Shown in pieces: positions 33,711 to 43,593 of a stretch of 47,580 bases of DNA (positions are counted from its first letter, which is position 1; every line of letters begins with the position of its first letter). Position numbers and translations under genes: made by a program. The notes under the pieces are model-generated. The model was not told the origin of the DNA, made no database searches, and saw nothing but the letters and a program-made list of their open reading frames with translations. Source of the stretch: an uncultured Lachnospiraceae bacterium. GTDB lineage: Bacteria; Bacillota; Clostridia; Lachnospirales; Lachnospiraceae. The stretch is from the NCBI GenBank assembly GCA_900317825.1, contig ONIH01000014.1:1-47580 (forward strand). Direction: 5' to 3'.

Positions 33711-35158
33711 TTACCTCTCATTCTTTCTAAGAGCTTTTTCCAGTTTTCCTACAAGCCAGGTCAGGATAAGTACGATGACCAGGTAGATAACTGCTACAGC
33801 AAGGAGCGGGACCATTGCCTCGTAGGTGATGGATCTGATGATCATACCGCCCTGGGTCAGATCCTGGAGTCCTATGTATCCTGAGATAGAGGTCTCTTTT
33901 AAAAGTGAGATGAACTCGTTGCAGATAGCAGGGAGCACATTCTTAAGCGCCTGAGGCAGTATGATCGAAGTCATTACAGTTCCGAACTTTAGTCCCAGTG
34001 AATGTCCGGCCTCAAACTGTCCAGAGTCTACAGCCATGATACCGCTTCGGAAGTTCTCTGCCTGGTAAGCTGCGGAGTTGAGACCGAAGGCTATGACTGC
34101 GACAAGGATCTTGCTGATGTCTACAGACGCAAAGATAACGAAGTAGATGATGAGCAGCTGGATCATCATAGGTGTTCCACGGACTACAGTCAGATAGATC
34201 CTGGCTATGCAGTTTAATACCTTAAATGAACCGTTCCTGTCATGAGTCACACGGATAAGAGCTATAAGGAATCCGAGCACTACACCGATGAGCACTGCGA
34301 AAAGAGTGATGATCAGGGTGTTCACAAGACCTGAAAGCAGGTAGGTAAACCTGTGGTCTTTTACGAAACTGTTATAGAGCTTGTCTCCGAACGACTGACC
34401 GTTTCCGGCTCCGCCCTTCTGGACGATGATAGCCTGCTGCGTCTCCATATAGTTCGAAGTGAAATTGATGCTCTTCTTTCTCTCCTCAGTGACTGTAAAT
34501 CCAGAGAGTCCTATGTCCGCCTTTCCAGAGTTTACTGCGTTTATTATCGCGTCAAACTGGATGTTCTGGACGTCTAAGACCATTCCCAGCTTATCGGCTA
34601 TGGCATAGGCCATCTCGACATCAAAACCTACAGGAGTGCTGCTTCCGTTATCGAAATACTCATATGGAGGGAAGTCGATAGATGAAGCCATGACGAGCTT
34701 CTTGCCGCTGGTGACTTTCTGCTTGTAGTGGTAATTGCCCTTGTCATTTATATAGGTGTCATACAGCTTGTCGAGGATTCCCTCATCCTTTATCTCCTGC
34801 ATGGCTTTATTTACCTTGTCGAGAAGCCCGGTGTTATCCTTTGCAATAACTCCGGCGTACTCCTCGGTCTCAAAAGGCTCATCTAAGATCTTGAGATCCG
34901 GATTCTGCTTTACGAAGGCCTTTGCGACTTCGCCGTCGATTACTACGGCGTCCGCTGGACCTTCGTGCCGTGCTTTAACGCAGTGACATCTGTGTCTCCT
35001 GTAGTTCCGATCTGGACTCCGACCCTGGCTCCGGTAAGGGAAGCCTTGTCAGTTACCTTGTGGCTTCTTGCCCCGCAGCCAGCAAAGACTGACATCACAA
35101 ATACAGCGATCAGTATTAAAAGCACTGACTGTCTCAATAGTTTCGTTTTCTTTTTCAT
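33711..35158 (-). pseudogene. Amino acid ABC solute-binding/permease fusion, frameshifted and permuted
   Basis: The gene reads in two frames. Frame one (35158-34943) begins with a lipoprotein signal (SVFAGC) and GARVGVQIGTTGDT and hits TAG at 34943. Frame two, open from about 34985 to 33711, carries ADAVVIDGEVAKAFVKQN, then KKLVMASSIDFPPYEYFDNG, ending in a permease with about five helices (LVNTLIITLFAVLIGVVLG; EAA-like LGLKFGTVMTSIILPQALKN). A net +1 or -2 nt change near 34957-34975 would join them. About 25 residues normally between GTTGD and ALKHG also appear missing. Sequencing error is possible. It follows prmA by 7 nt. Confidence 0.8.
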
Positions 35159-35165
35159 CTGTTCA

Positions 35166-36116
35166 TTACTCCTTTTTTGATGCTACGATAGAAACCCACT
35201 CACCGTCATGGACTATGAGCTTTACCTGAAAGCCATTCTTTTCAAGCTCGTCTTTTACTTCGTTCTCTTTAAAATCTATGATCCCGGAAGTCAGAAGATA
35301 GCCGTCCTGTTTTATGGCATATCTTATCGCTGGAAGCATTCCGATTATGATATCAGCGAGGATATTCGCGCAGACCACATCGTAACCGCTTCCTACCTCA
35401 CTCTGCACTTTTTTATCAGACGACAGGTCTCCGATGACTAAGTGCATTTTCTCAATAGGCAGATCATTTCTCTGGAAATTCTCAGAGACTGCGTCTCTTG
35501 TCGCCGGATCTATGTCAGTCGCGGTGACAATCGATGCTCCCTCCCTTAGAGCTACCATAGAGAGAATACCGCTTCCAGTTCCCAGGTCAAGAACTTTCTC
35601 TCCGCCGTGAATGTACTCAGGCAGCTCCGTGATGATCATCCTGGTGCTCTCATGCTTTCCAGTACCAAAGGTAATTCCAGGATCCATACGGATGACATGC
35701 TTTGGATCAGCGTCAGCCTTTACATTTTCCCAACTAGGTATGATCGTGTAATCACCCACAGTAAAGGTATGGAAAAATTCCTTCCACTTATCTCTCCAGT
35801 CCTTTTCATCGGTCGATGATATATCTATAGTGCCTGCGCCTATGTCTGCAGTATTCCGCAGATCATCGAGTCCCAGTCTTATGTCCTCTAAGAGCTTTCC
35901 GTAGTCCTTACCCTCTTCGACATAAAAAATGACCCGGCTTCTTCCATCGTCTGCTCCTCTGTCAGGGACCAGTTCTTCATAGTCTTCTCCCTCCAGTGGA
36001 GTGACAGCTGCCTTGTCTTCGATCTCTATATTCGTGATGTCGTAGTCGTATAGAAGTGCACTGACCAGGTCTTCGGCGTCTTCAGTCGTATCTATCGTGA
36101 ATTTAGTCCAGCGCAT
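35166..36116 (-). CDS. prmA: Ribosomal protein L11 methyltransferase
   Basis: SAM-dependent N-methylation of ribosomal protein L11. The 316-residue protein has motif I VLDLGTGSGILSMVAL and the catalytic-type segment DVVCANILADI. An N-terminal substrate-recognition region precedes the methyltransferase domain. Its ATG overlaps the NUDIX stop by 1 nt. It lies in the operon with thiI and the cysteine desulfurase. Confidence 0.94.
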   Translation of the reverse strand: MRWTKFTIDTTEDAEDLVSALLYDYDITNIEIEDKAAVTPLEGEDYEELVPDRGADDGRSRVIFYVEEGKDYGKLLEDIRLGLDDLRNTADIGAGTIDISSTDEKDWRDKWKEFFHTFTVGDYTIIPSWENVKADADPKHVIRMDPGITFGTGKHESTRMIITELPEYIHGGEKVLDLGTGSGILSMVALREGASIVTATDIDPATRDAVSENFQRNDLPIEKMHLVIGDLSSDKKVQSEVGSGYDVVCANILADIIIGMLPAIRYAIKQDGYLLTSGIIDFKENEVKDELEKNGFQVKLIVHDGEWVSIVASKKE

Positions 36117-36661
36117 CAGTTTTCTCCTTTGAGTACCAGGTACGACATGATCCCGGCGATGGTCTTTGCGTCCTCTATCTCACCGGCCTGGATCTTTTTC
36201 TTTAAAAAATCAGCGTCGTATTCCAATATATCGATATCCTCATCAGGATCCAGGTGCTGTCCCGAAGTCTTACGGCAGTTTGCAGCCAGATAGATATCTA
36301 TATGCTCGTCACAGAAGGCGACTGTAGTGCGGACTGAAAGGATCTTTTTCCAGTCATCAGATTCGTAGCCAGTCTCTTCACTAAGCTCACGCTTTGCAGT
36401 CACCAGAGTGTCTTCAGTCAGTGAGTCTCTCTTTCCAGCCGGAAGCTCCAGCGTGTATCTGTCGAGTGCCGGTCTGTACTGGCGTACCATAATGAGCTTA
36501 CCGTCATTTGTCACTGCAACTACAGCTGCAGCTCCCATCCGATGGTCTACGAAGTCCCATTTTTCTTCTCTTCCGTCAGCCAGCCTCATGGTGTCCTGAT
36601 AGACGTCTATGACTGCGCCTTCGTAGACTTTTTTTCTTCCGACTCTCTCTACGTGTTCCAT
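36116..36661 (-). CDS. NUDIX hydrolase, ADP-ribose pyrophosphatase-like
   Basis: A 181-residue NUDIX protein. The motif reads GKRDSLTEDTLVTAKRELSEETGY, which fits the NUDIX box except for one extra residue before the first conserved Glu. The upstream LPAGK and RQYRPAL segments are typical of ADP-ribose pyrophosphatases (NudF-like). The substrate is inferred. It is sandwiched tightly between the desulfurase and prmA. Confidence 0.9.
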   Translation of the reverse strand: MEHVERVGRKKVYEGAVIDVYQDTMRLADGREEKWDFVDHRMGAAAVVAVTNDGKLIMVRQYRPALDRYTLELPAGKRDSLTEDTLVTAKRELSEETGYESDDWKKILSVRTTVAFCDEHIDIYLAANCRKTSGQHLDPDEDIDILEYDADFLKKKIQAGEIEDAKTIAGIMSYLVLKGEN

Positions 36662-36662
36662 A

Positions 36663-37817
36663 CTAAAATCTCCTGTATTTGAGCAGTACCGGTATCAGCT
36701 CATGCATCACGTCTGAAGCATAGTCGACCTGCTCTACAGTATTGTAGATAGAAAATGAAAATCTGACGGTAGACTCGAGGAGGCTGTCCTTAAGCCCTAT
36801 AGACTTAAGTGTTCTCGAAACTGCCGGCCTGTTCGAAGAGCAGGCGCTTCCGGCAGATACATAGATGTCCTTATCCTCAAGAGCATGAAGAAGGACCTCA
36901 GCACGCACTCCCTCTATACTTACGGAAAGTATCTGTGGAGCAGAATTTTCATCGAGTTGAGAGTTAAAACTTACAGCCTCTATATCAGAGAGCTTTTCTG
37001 CCAGATGGTCCTTAAGCTCAAATAAATGCTTTCTGTGTCCGTCAAAGTCTGCAAACATCTCCTGCACTGCGACACCTAAGCCTGCTATCGCAGGGACATT
37101 CTCCGTTCCGCTCCTGAAACCGCCTTCCTGACCGCCTCCGAAGATGATCGGGTCGAGCTTTACCTTATCTCTCTTATATAAAAAGCCGCTTCCCTTAGGT
37201 CCATGGATCTTGTGGCCGCTTACCGACATCAGATCTATTCCCATCTTCTTCGGGATGACAGGAACTTTTCCATATGACTGGATCGCATCTACAAAAAATA
37301 CAGCTTCCGGGCACTTCTCGTGTATCAGCTTCCCGGCTTCAGCTACTGGCATTACAGAACCGATCTCGTTATTTACCTGCATCATCGCTACGAGAACAGT
37401 ATCATCAGTCAGGGCATTTTCCAAGTTATCTAATCTGATAACGCCCTTCTCATCTGTCGGAAGAAAGGTCACATCGTATCCCTGCTTCTCAAGCTCCTTA
37501 AAAGGCATATAGACAGCCGCATGCTCTACGGCTGTAGTTATGATGTGCTTCCCTATACGCTTATTCGCTCTGACAGAGCCGAAGATAGCGAGGTTATTTC
37601 CCTCTGAGCCTCCTGAAGTAAAAATGATCTCCTTCGGGTCACACTTCAATGTCTTTGCGATCGTCTCACGGCTCTCCTTTATATAATTTTCAGCTGCCAT
37701 TCCCTTTGTGTGAAGGGATGACGGATTTCCGTAGTCCGTAAGAAGCACCTGTCTCATTTTTTCAGCTGCTTTTTCAGAGCATCTCGTAGTAGCTGAATTA
37801 TCAAAATAGCATTCCAT
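36663..37817 (-). CDS. Cysteine desulfurase (NifS/IscS-like)
   Basis: A 384-residue PLP enzyme that releases sulfur from cysteine. The PLP lysine is in SVSGHKIHGPKG, and the catalytic Cys is in SAGSACSSNRPAV. It follows thiI by 1 nt, the arrangement of NifZ-ThiI in Bacillus, so it probably donates sulfur to ThiI for 4-thiouridine. A wider role in Fe-S assembly cannot be excluded. Confidence 0.93.
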   Translation of the reverse strand: MECYFDNSATTRCSEKAAEKMRQVLLTDYGNPSSLHTKGMAAENYIKESRETIAKTLKCDPKEIIFTSGGSEGNNLAIFGSVRANKRIGKHIITTAVEHAAVYMPFKELEKQGYDVTFLPTDEKGVIRLDNLENALTDDTVLVAMMQVNNEIGSVMPVAEAGKLIHEKCPEAVFFVDAIQSYGKVPVIPKKMGIDLMSVSGHKIHGPKGSGFLYKRDKVKLDPIIFGGGQEGGFRSGTENVPAIAGLGVAVQEMFADFDGHRKHLFELKDHLAEKLSDIEAVSFNSQLDENSAPQILSVSIEGVRAEVLLHALEDKDIYVSAGSACSSNRPAVSRTLKSIGLKDSLLESTVRFSFSIYNTVEQVDYASDVMHELIPVLLKYRRF

Positions 37818-37818
37818 T

Positions 37819-38994
37819 TTATTTCACCAGAATAGTTTCAGTAGTATCGTAAGCTGTCTGCAGCAGACCGTCTATCACGTCATTAAGCTTTGTCTCAGAC
37901 TTCTCTATCACGTCAAGTCTCGGCTTTGTGACCGGATGCTTGGCTACGAAGATAGTACAGCAGTCCTCATACGGAAGTATCGAAGTCTCATAAGTCCCTA
38001 TCTTCTCGGAAATCTCTATGATATCCTGCTTGTCGAATCCGATCAGCGGTCTGAATACCGGAAGAGTCGCCGCATGGTCTGTCACATAGAGGGACTGCAT
38101 GGTCTGTGAAGCGACCTGTCCCAGGCTTTCACCAGTGATAAGTGCCTGATCCTTGTCCTCGTCTGCAAAATGCTCTGCGATTATCATCATGTAACGGCGC
38201 ATTATGATAGTAAGCTCATCGTGCGGGCACTTCTCGTAGATAGCCATCTGAATATCGGTGAAGTTTACGACGTGAAGCCTTATAGGTCCGGTGTACTTCG
38301 TAAGTATCTTCGCCAGGTCCACGACCTTCTGCTTTGCACGCTCTGAAGTATAAGGAGGCGCATGGAAATATGTCGCATCGATCGTAACTCCTCGTCTCGC
38401 TATCATATATCCTGCTACAGGCGAATCTATACCGCCAGAGAGAAGGAGCATAGCTTTTCCGGCAGTTCCCACAGGCATACCGCCTACACCCTTGTGATAG
38501 AAGATATGAAAGTTGATCCTTTCCCTGATCTCGACTTCCACGAGATGCTCAGGATGATGGACGTCAACCTTTGAATTCGGAAAAGCATCGAGGATCCTCG
38601 CACCTAGCTCTCTGTTTATCTCCATCGAATTCATTGGATAATTTTTCCTGGCACGTCTTGCCTCTACCTTGAAGGTAAAAGGCTTATCCCCAAGCGCTTC
38701 CTTTAAGTATTCGATTATCTGCTTTGAGAGATCATCAAATCCTGTATCGTCAGTCATGATGCACGGGCAGATCCAGATGATGCCGAATACCTTCGATAAA
38801 GCGTCGATCACTTCATCCTCGTCGAATCCGCTTCCCTCGACAAAGATACGTCCTTGCGGACGAGTTACTTTAAACTCTCCGTCTATTTTTTTCAGGGCCT
38901 CTTCTATCCGCTTTACCAGGGTCTCCTCGAAGTAGTACCGGTTCTTTCCCTTGAGACCTATCTCACCGTATTTTACTAAAAATGCTTTTTCCAT
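37819..38994 (-). CDS. thiI: tRNA 4-thiouridine synthetase ThiI
   Basis: Activates U8 of tRNA for sulfur insertion. The 391-residue protein has an N-terminal ferredoxin-like and THUMP region, the PP-loop LLSGGIDSPVAGYMIARRG at about residue 184, and the catalytic Cys segment EDCCTIFVAKHP. It has no C-terminal rhodanese domain, like the Bacillus type. It overlaps the CDF transporter end by 19 nt and runs into the desulfurase gene. Confidence 0.96.
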   Translation of the reverse strand: MEKAFLVKYGEIGLKGKNRYYFEETLVKRIEEALKKIDGEFKVTRPQGRIFVEGSGFDEDEVIDALSKVFGIIWICPCIMTDDTGFDDLSKQIIEYLKEALGDKPFTFKVEARRARKNYPMNSMEINRELGARILDAFPNSKVDVHHPEHLVEVEIRERINFHIFYHKGVGGMPVGTAGKAMLLLSGGIDSPVAGYMIARRGVTIDATYFHAPPYTSERAKQKVVDLAKILTKYTGPIRLHVVNFTDIQMAIYEKCPHDELTIIMRRYMMIIAEHFADEDKDQALITGESLGQVASQTMQSLYVTDHAATLPVFRPLIGFDKQDIIEISEKIGTYETSILPYEDCCTIFVAKHPVTKPRLDVIEKSETKLNDVIDGLLQTAYDTTETILVK

Positions 38995-40184
38995 TTATTT
39001 TCCTTTTTTGCGGGATCATTTGAAACCTTACGATTATAGCACAGCTTTAAGTCTCTGAATAGTCTGCTAAGCGCGTTCATAAATGTAGCGTGTCTGTCTG
39101 AAGAATTGAAGCTTACGACTAAGTCGAAACGCATCTTCTTATTCTCTTCATCGAGATAGAATCCGTGCATCTGAAGGATATTCTTATCCTCCATAACTAT
39201 TTTTCTGATATTCTCACGGATTTCTATTACATCATTATCCTGCGTATTTATAGAGTAAACGCTTATTGCCGCAGTAAGCACATGGCATTTTAAGTATACA
39301 GCGTAAGTAATCTGCCTCGTCAGTCTGTCAATGTCCGCTGCTGAAAGTGTATCCGGTACTTCTATATGAAATGAAGCGATAAATGAATCCGGACCATAGT
39401 TGTGAAGAATCAGGTCATAGACTCCTTCTACCTGTGGAAACTCCCTTGCAGTGGCCTTTATCTGCTGCGAAAGCGAGATATCCGCTCTCTCACCAAGAAT
39501 CTCCGAAATCGCCTCACGCAGCATATCGATACCTGACTTGATGATAACAACCGAAATAATTGCTGCAAGCCATGACTCGAGTGATATTCCTGAAAAAATA
39601 AAAATTACCGCTGCTACAAGGGTTGATGCTGAGATTACTGAGTCAAGCATCGCGTCCTTACCGGAGTTCACCAGCGAATCGGAATTGAGCTTCTTTCCTC
39701 TGCTCTCTACAAAGCGTCCGAGGACAATTTTTACCAGGACAGCAGCTGCCACGATAACAAGTGCTACAACAGTATAGTCAGGCTTCTGCGGCTTTATGAT
39801 CTTTGCGACTGATTCCTTTAATGAGGATGCGCCGGCGAAGAGAACGATAGCCGAGATTATCATCGCGCTCAAATACTCTATCCTGCCATAGCCATACGGA
39901 TGCTTTCTGTCAGGCTGCTTTGCGGCGAGTTTCGTGCCGACTATCGTTATTACAGAGCTTGCTGCGTCTGAGAGGTTATTTACTGCATCGAGTACGATTG
40001 CAATAGAACCTGAAAGCGTTCCTACAACAGCCTTAAACGCGGCAAGAAAGACGTTTGCGAGAATTCCTATAATACTAGTCTTTACTATCTGCTTGTTTCT
40101 GTCATCCGCAGCGTCAAGCGCCTCGCCGCCGATTACTGTGGGCTTACTTTCTTTATTCAAAGCAGAATTATCTGTAACTGCCAT
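38976..40184 (-). CDS. Cation diffusion facilitator (CDF) transporter
   Basis: A 402-residue metal/proton antiporter with about six membrane helices. The metal site DAVNNLSDAAS is in helix 2, and the conserved HPYGYGRIEYLSAM motif follows. A cytoplasmic C-terminal domain begins near residue 215 (LGERADISL) and is longer than usual. The metal is not determinable. AGAAGGAGGAATACAG precedes the ATG. It is first in the thiI group. Confidence 0.92.
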   Translation of the reverse strand: MAVTDNSALNKESKPTVIGGEALDAADDRNKQIVKTSIIGILANVFLAAFKAVVGTLSGSIAIVLDAVNNLSDAASSVITIVGTKLAAKQPDRKHPYGYGRIEYLSAMIISAIVLFAGASSLKESVAKIIKPQKPDYTVVALVIVAAAVLVKIVLGRFVESRGKKLNSDSLVNSGKDAMLDSVISASTLVAAVIFIFSGISLESWLAAIISVVIIKSGIDMLREAISEILGERADISLSQQIKATAREFPQVEGVYDLILHNYGPDSFIASFHIEVPDTLSAADIDRLTRQITYAVYLKCHVLTAAISVYSINTQDNDVIEIRENIRKIVMEDKNILQMHGFYLDEENKKMRFDLVVSFNSSDRHATFMNALSRLFRDLKLCYNRKVSNDPAKKENKWKKHF

Positions 40185-40228
40185 CTGTATTCCTCCTTCT
40201 GAGGCTATCTGTTAAAACAATAACGTAT

Positions 40229-40257
40229 ATTTTACTACTTTGATTTATTAAAGGCAA
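40229..40257 (-). promoter_or_regulatory. Promoter candidate for the CDF-thiI-nifS-prmA group
   Basis: On the minus strand, TTGCCT (40252-40257, over the thiE 3' end) and TAAAAT (40229-40234) have a 17-nt spacer, about 45 nt before the CDF start. Confidence 0.5.
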
Positions 40258-41045
40258 ATCAGCAGGCAGCCTGTCTTTGCTTGTAAGGCGAGCTTTTTCA
40301 TCCGCTCAGCTGCTGCTCTTACATCATCTTTTGAAAAAACAGCAGATACCACCGCAAAGCCCGAAAGGCCGAGTCCATTGAGCCGCATAATGTTCGACTC
40401 ATCTATCCCACCGATCGCAACAACAGGGATAGACACAGCCTCTGTAATTTTTTTATACTCTTCAAGAGAGACGATCGGCTTTGCGTCTGATTTGGTGCTA
40501 GAACCGAAAGCAGCGCCTACCCCCAGATAATCAGCTCCGTCCCTTTCAGCCTTTATAGCCTCGTCTACATTGTGAGCTGTGGCTCCGATGATAACAGACT
40601 GTCCCAGCTGCTTTCTGGCATCTGCTACAGGACAGTCGTCCTGCCCCAAGTGAACTCCGTCAGCTCCAGACCTTACAGTGATCTCGATGCTGTTATCTAT
40701 TATGAGCGGGATCTGTTTTTCAGTTAAAATGCTTTTAAGCTCTTTTGCTTCTTCTATAGTCTTTTCAGCTGACAGGTTTTTCTCACGAAGCTGGATCATC
40801 GTGGCCCCGCCGTCTACTGCAGCAGCTACTGCGTCTTTAAGGTTTTCTCCGTCTTTTAGCCAGCGCCTGTCTGTTACTGCATAGAGTAGGAGGCTTTTCG
40901 CAAGCGCAGCGTCATCTGGTTCACGCAGATCGACAAGTGTCACGCTGCTGTAATCCATCCGCAGGAAATCTTCGGCATTAATTCTTTTGTAATCTTCTTC
41001 ACTGTTCATGGAATACCTTTCCAACTGCTCGTTGGTCAAAGCCAT
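40248..41045 (-). CDS. thiE: Thiamine phosphate synthase with a ThiF/rhodanese-like N-terminal extension
   Basis: Couples HMP-pyrophosphate and thiazole phosphate to thiamine phosphate. Residues about 52-265 form a complete ThiE barrel (MIQLREKN, IDNSIEI, ADGVHLGQDD, LGVGAAFGSSTKSDA, VVAIGGI). Residues 1-51 are unusual: MALTNEQLERYSMN matches the first residues of ThiF/HesA proteins, and INAEDFLRMDYSSVTLVDLREPDD matches the start of a rhodanese domain, without its catalytic Cys. GGAGGATAAG directly before the ATG supports use of the long start. This suggests a shrunken ThiF-rhodanese-ThiE fusion. Confidence 0.88.
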   Translation of the reverse strand: MALTNEQLERYSMNSEEDYKRINAEDFLRMDYSSVTLVDLREPDDAALAKSLLLYAVTDRRWLKDGENLKDAVAAAVDGGATMIQLREKNLSAEKTIEEAKELKSILTEKQIPLIIDNSIEITVRSGADGVHLGQDDCPVADARKQLGQSVIIGATAHNVDEAIKAERDGADYLGVGAAFGSSTKSDAKPIVSLEEYKKITEAVSIPVVAIGGIDESNIMRLNGLGLSGFAVVSAVFSKDDVRAAAERMKKLALQAKTGCLLICL

Positions 41046-41065
41046 CTTATCCTCCGTTCAAAAAG

Positions 41066-42190
41066 TCAGTCAAGCGACAGTTCGCAGACTGTCTCTATAT
41101 GCTCGCCTGCAAATGGGAACATATCTACCGGCTGTATATTTTTCACCAGATAACGCCGCTTAAGGATACCCATGTCACGCTTTAACGTTTCCGGATTGCA
41201 TGAGATGTAGATTATCTTCTCCGGCGCCAGCCTCATAAGGGACTTAAGAAACTCCTTGCTGGCGCCTGCCCTCGGCGGGTCCATGAAGACTACGTCTGCC
41301 TGGATATTTTTCTGATAAAAAAGTTCTGTGGCATCGCCACAGATATAGCTGGCATTTCTTACATGGTTTGCCCTTGCGTTTGCGATGGCATCCTTTACTG
41401 CCGACGGATTGTTCTCGATTCCAATGACGGAAGCTGCCTTATCTGACGCACATATGCCTATAGTCCCGATTCCGCAGTAGGCATCGACTATTTTTTCATG
41501 GCCGTGCAGGTCAGCAAAGCCTATTGCAGTCTGATAGAGTTTTTTCATCTGCTGCGGATTCACCTGATAGAAAGCCAGCGGCGAGAGCCTGAATGTCTTT
41601 CCCATTACCCTGTCAGTCAGGTACCTCTCCCCGTAGAGAAGTGTCAGCTCGTCGGTGAGGACGAGGCTGTCCGTCCGTTTATTTATGTCGAGGTAAATAC
41701 TCTTTACTTTTGGAAAGTGCTCAGTGATCTCTTCGATCAGGTGATTTTTACCAGGAAGAAAGGTGTCTGCGCTTACAAGCACAAGCATCATATCTCCCGT
41801 GGCAAAACTCTGCCTGATAAAAATGTACCGTAGGCTTCCGGTCTGAGTGTCCTCGTCATATACCTTTATATGTAGCTTCGGGAGAATCCCGGTGATAAAA
41901 TGCACGAGTTTCTGAGCATCCCTCGACTCTATCAGGCAGTCGTCGATCTCCGCCACCTCATGCGAGCCTTTACGGTATTTGCCGCAGATGATCTGTCTTT
42001 TATCAAAATCAAAGCCCAGGGTGTAGGTCACCTTATGCCTGTAGTAATAGGGATAGTTCATCCCTATGATCGGAAGCACTCCGTCACCGAAGAGATTTTC
42101 CATCTCCTTCTGCTTCAGGTCAAGCGTAGCCTGATACTCCATATAAATGCGGTCACATGAACCGCAGTCCTCTACATACTCACATTTCAT
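41066..42190 (-). CDS. RumA/RlmD-family RNA uracil-5 methyltransferase
   Basis: A 374-residue SAM-dependent RNA m5U methyltransferase. The N-terminal CEYVEDCGSC supplies three cluster Cys residues. The SAM region is VDAYCGIGTIGI, and the active-site loop is MDPPRAGASKEF, with catalytic Cys in YISCNPETLKRD. It lacks the N-terminal TRAM domain of RlmD. The exact target (23S rRNA or tRNA) cannot be told. I use ATG 42190, which overlaps the previous stop by 1 nt; a GTG one codon earlier is possible. Confidence 0.9.
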   Translation of the reverse strand: MKCEYVEDCGSCDRIYMEYQATLDLKQKEMENLFGDGVLPIIGMNYPYYYRHKVTYTLGFDFDKRQIICGKYRKGSHEVAEIDDCLIESRDAQKLVHFITGILPKLHIKVYDEDTQTGSLRYIFIRQSFATGDMMLVLVSADTFLPGKNHLIEEITEHFPKVKSIYLDINKRTDSLVLTDELTLLYGERYLTDRVMGKTFRLSPLAFYQVNPQQMKKLYQTAIGFADLHGHEKIVDAYCGIGTIGICASDKAASVIGIENNPSAVKDAIANARANHVRNASYICGDATELFYQKNIQADVVFMDPPRAGASKEFLKSLMRLAPEKIIYISCNPETLKRDMGILKRRYLVKNIQPVDMFPFAGEHIETVCELSLD

Positions 42191-43554
42191 CACAGATGTA
42201 TCACTCCGAAAGCATTAGCCACTGCAGATACCAGAATGATCAGGCAGAACAGAGGGCACAGCCATTTTATCATAAAATGAAAGATTTTTTTCCTGACGAA
42301 CTTCGCGCCGCCCAAAGTCACTTCTTCGTCTACCACATCAAGTCCGATGACTTTTGTCACGAGAAGGCAGGTAGCTATTGCAGCTAGCGGCATCATGACT
42401 GAGTTCGTGATGAAATCAAAGAAATCCAGAAACTGCATTCCGATTATCTTTACGTCAGCCAGGACTCCGTAGCCTAAAGCTGAAAGAGTTCCGAGGCCAA
42501 GCATTACAGCTCCGATCACGAGAGTCGACTTCTTTCTGCTCCACTTCAGCTCATCCTCTAAGGTAGAAACTGCTGATTCCATCAGCGCTATGGATGAAGT
42601 CAGCGCTGCAAAAAGCACAAGCAGGAAAAATAAAAGTCCGAAAACTCTTCCTGACGGGAATGACGCAAAGGTCTTCGGCATCGTAATGAACATAAGCGAC
42701 GGACCGGCATCTAAGTTCTTTCCGGCATCCGAGCCCGAAAATGCAAACACCGCCGGGATTATCATAAGTCCCGCCAGGAATGCGATGAGCGTATCGAATA
42801 TCTCTACCTGGTCGGTACTCTCTTCTATAGAGACTTCTTTTTTCATGTAGCTTCCAAAAGTGATCAGGATTCCCATGGCGATAGAGAGCGAGTAAAACAT
42901 CTGCTGCATCGCCGTGACTATGGTCATCCAGGAGAAACGCTTCGTACTAGGAACCAGCAGGTACTTAATTCCCGCTCCGGCGCCAGGTCTCGTCATCGTA
43001 TAGACACAGATCACGGCAGCCAGAACCACTAGTATCGGCATCAGTATCTTCGATACTCTCTCGATTCCGCTCTGCACTCCCATATATACTATAACAGTCG
43101 TAAGAAGCGCGAAGATGATAAACCAGACCTCCGGAGTCGCACCGCTGATAAAATCTGAAAAATATCCGTCTGTCGCTATTTTTTTTGCAGGCTTTGTGAT
43201 GTAATCGAACAGATACTTTATGACCCAGCCACCAATAACCGAATAGTAAGGCACTATAAGCATAGGAACTATCGCGTTTATCCAGCCGCCAAACCTATAG
43301 CTTTTCTTCTTTGAAAAATGGGCAAAGGCCCCGACAGGACTCTTCTGGCTCATCCTGCCTATTGCTGTCTCCGCCATTATCATGGTGTAACCGAAGGTAG
43401 CCGCCAGAATGATGTAAGTTATCAGATAGGTTCCTCCGCCGTACTTCGCGCACAGATACGGGAACCTCCAGATATTCCCCAGACCAACAGACGCTCCCGC
43501 TGCCGAGAGCACAAAACCGAGCTTTCCAGTAAAGCTTGCCCGCTTCTTCTTCAT
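42190..43554 (-). CDS. Sodium-dependent transporter (NSS/SNF family)
   Basis: A 454-residue Na+-coupled symporter of the LeuT/MhsT family. The first helix shows LGFVLSAAGASVGLGNIWRFPYL, which includes the sodium and substrate site. About 11 helices are predicted by eye. The substrate is probably an amino acid, but this is not certain. It is the first gene of the group leading to thiE and has its own promoter. Confidence 0.92.
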   Translation of the reverse strand: MKKKRASFTGKLGFVLSAAGASVGLGNIWRFPYLCAKYGGGTYLITYIILAATFGYTMIMAETAIGRMSQKSPVGAFAHFSKKKSYRFGGWINAIVPMLIVPYYSVIGGWVIKYLFDYITKPAKKIATDGYFSDFISGATPEVWFIIFALLTTVIVYMGVQSGIERVSKILMPILVVLAAVICVYTMTRPGAGAGIKYLLVPSTKRFSWMTIVTAMQQMFYSLSIAMGILITFGSYMKKEVSIEESTDQVEIFDTLIAFLAGLMIIPAVFAFSGSDAGKNLDAGPSLMFITMPKTFASFPSGRVFGLLFFLLVLFAALTSSIALMESAVSTLEDELKWSRKKSTLVIGAVMLGLGTLSALGYGVLADVKIIGMQFLDFFDFITNSVMMPLAAIATCLLVTKVIGLDVVDEEVTLGGAKFVRKKIFHFMIKWLCPLFCLIILVSAVANAFGVIHL

Positions 43555-43593
43555 TGTAAAAATTCCTTTCTATTTTTAACTAGACGTGAAATT

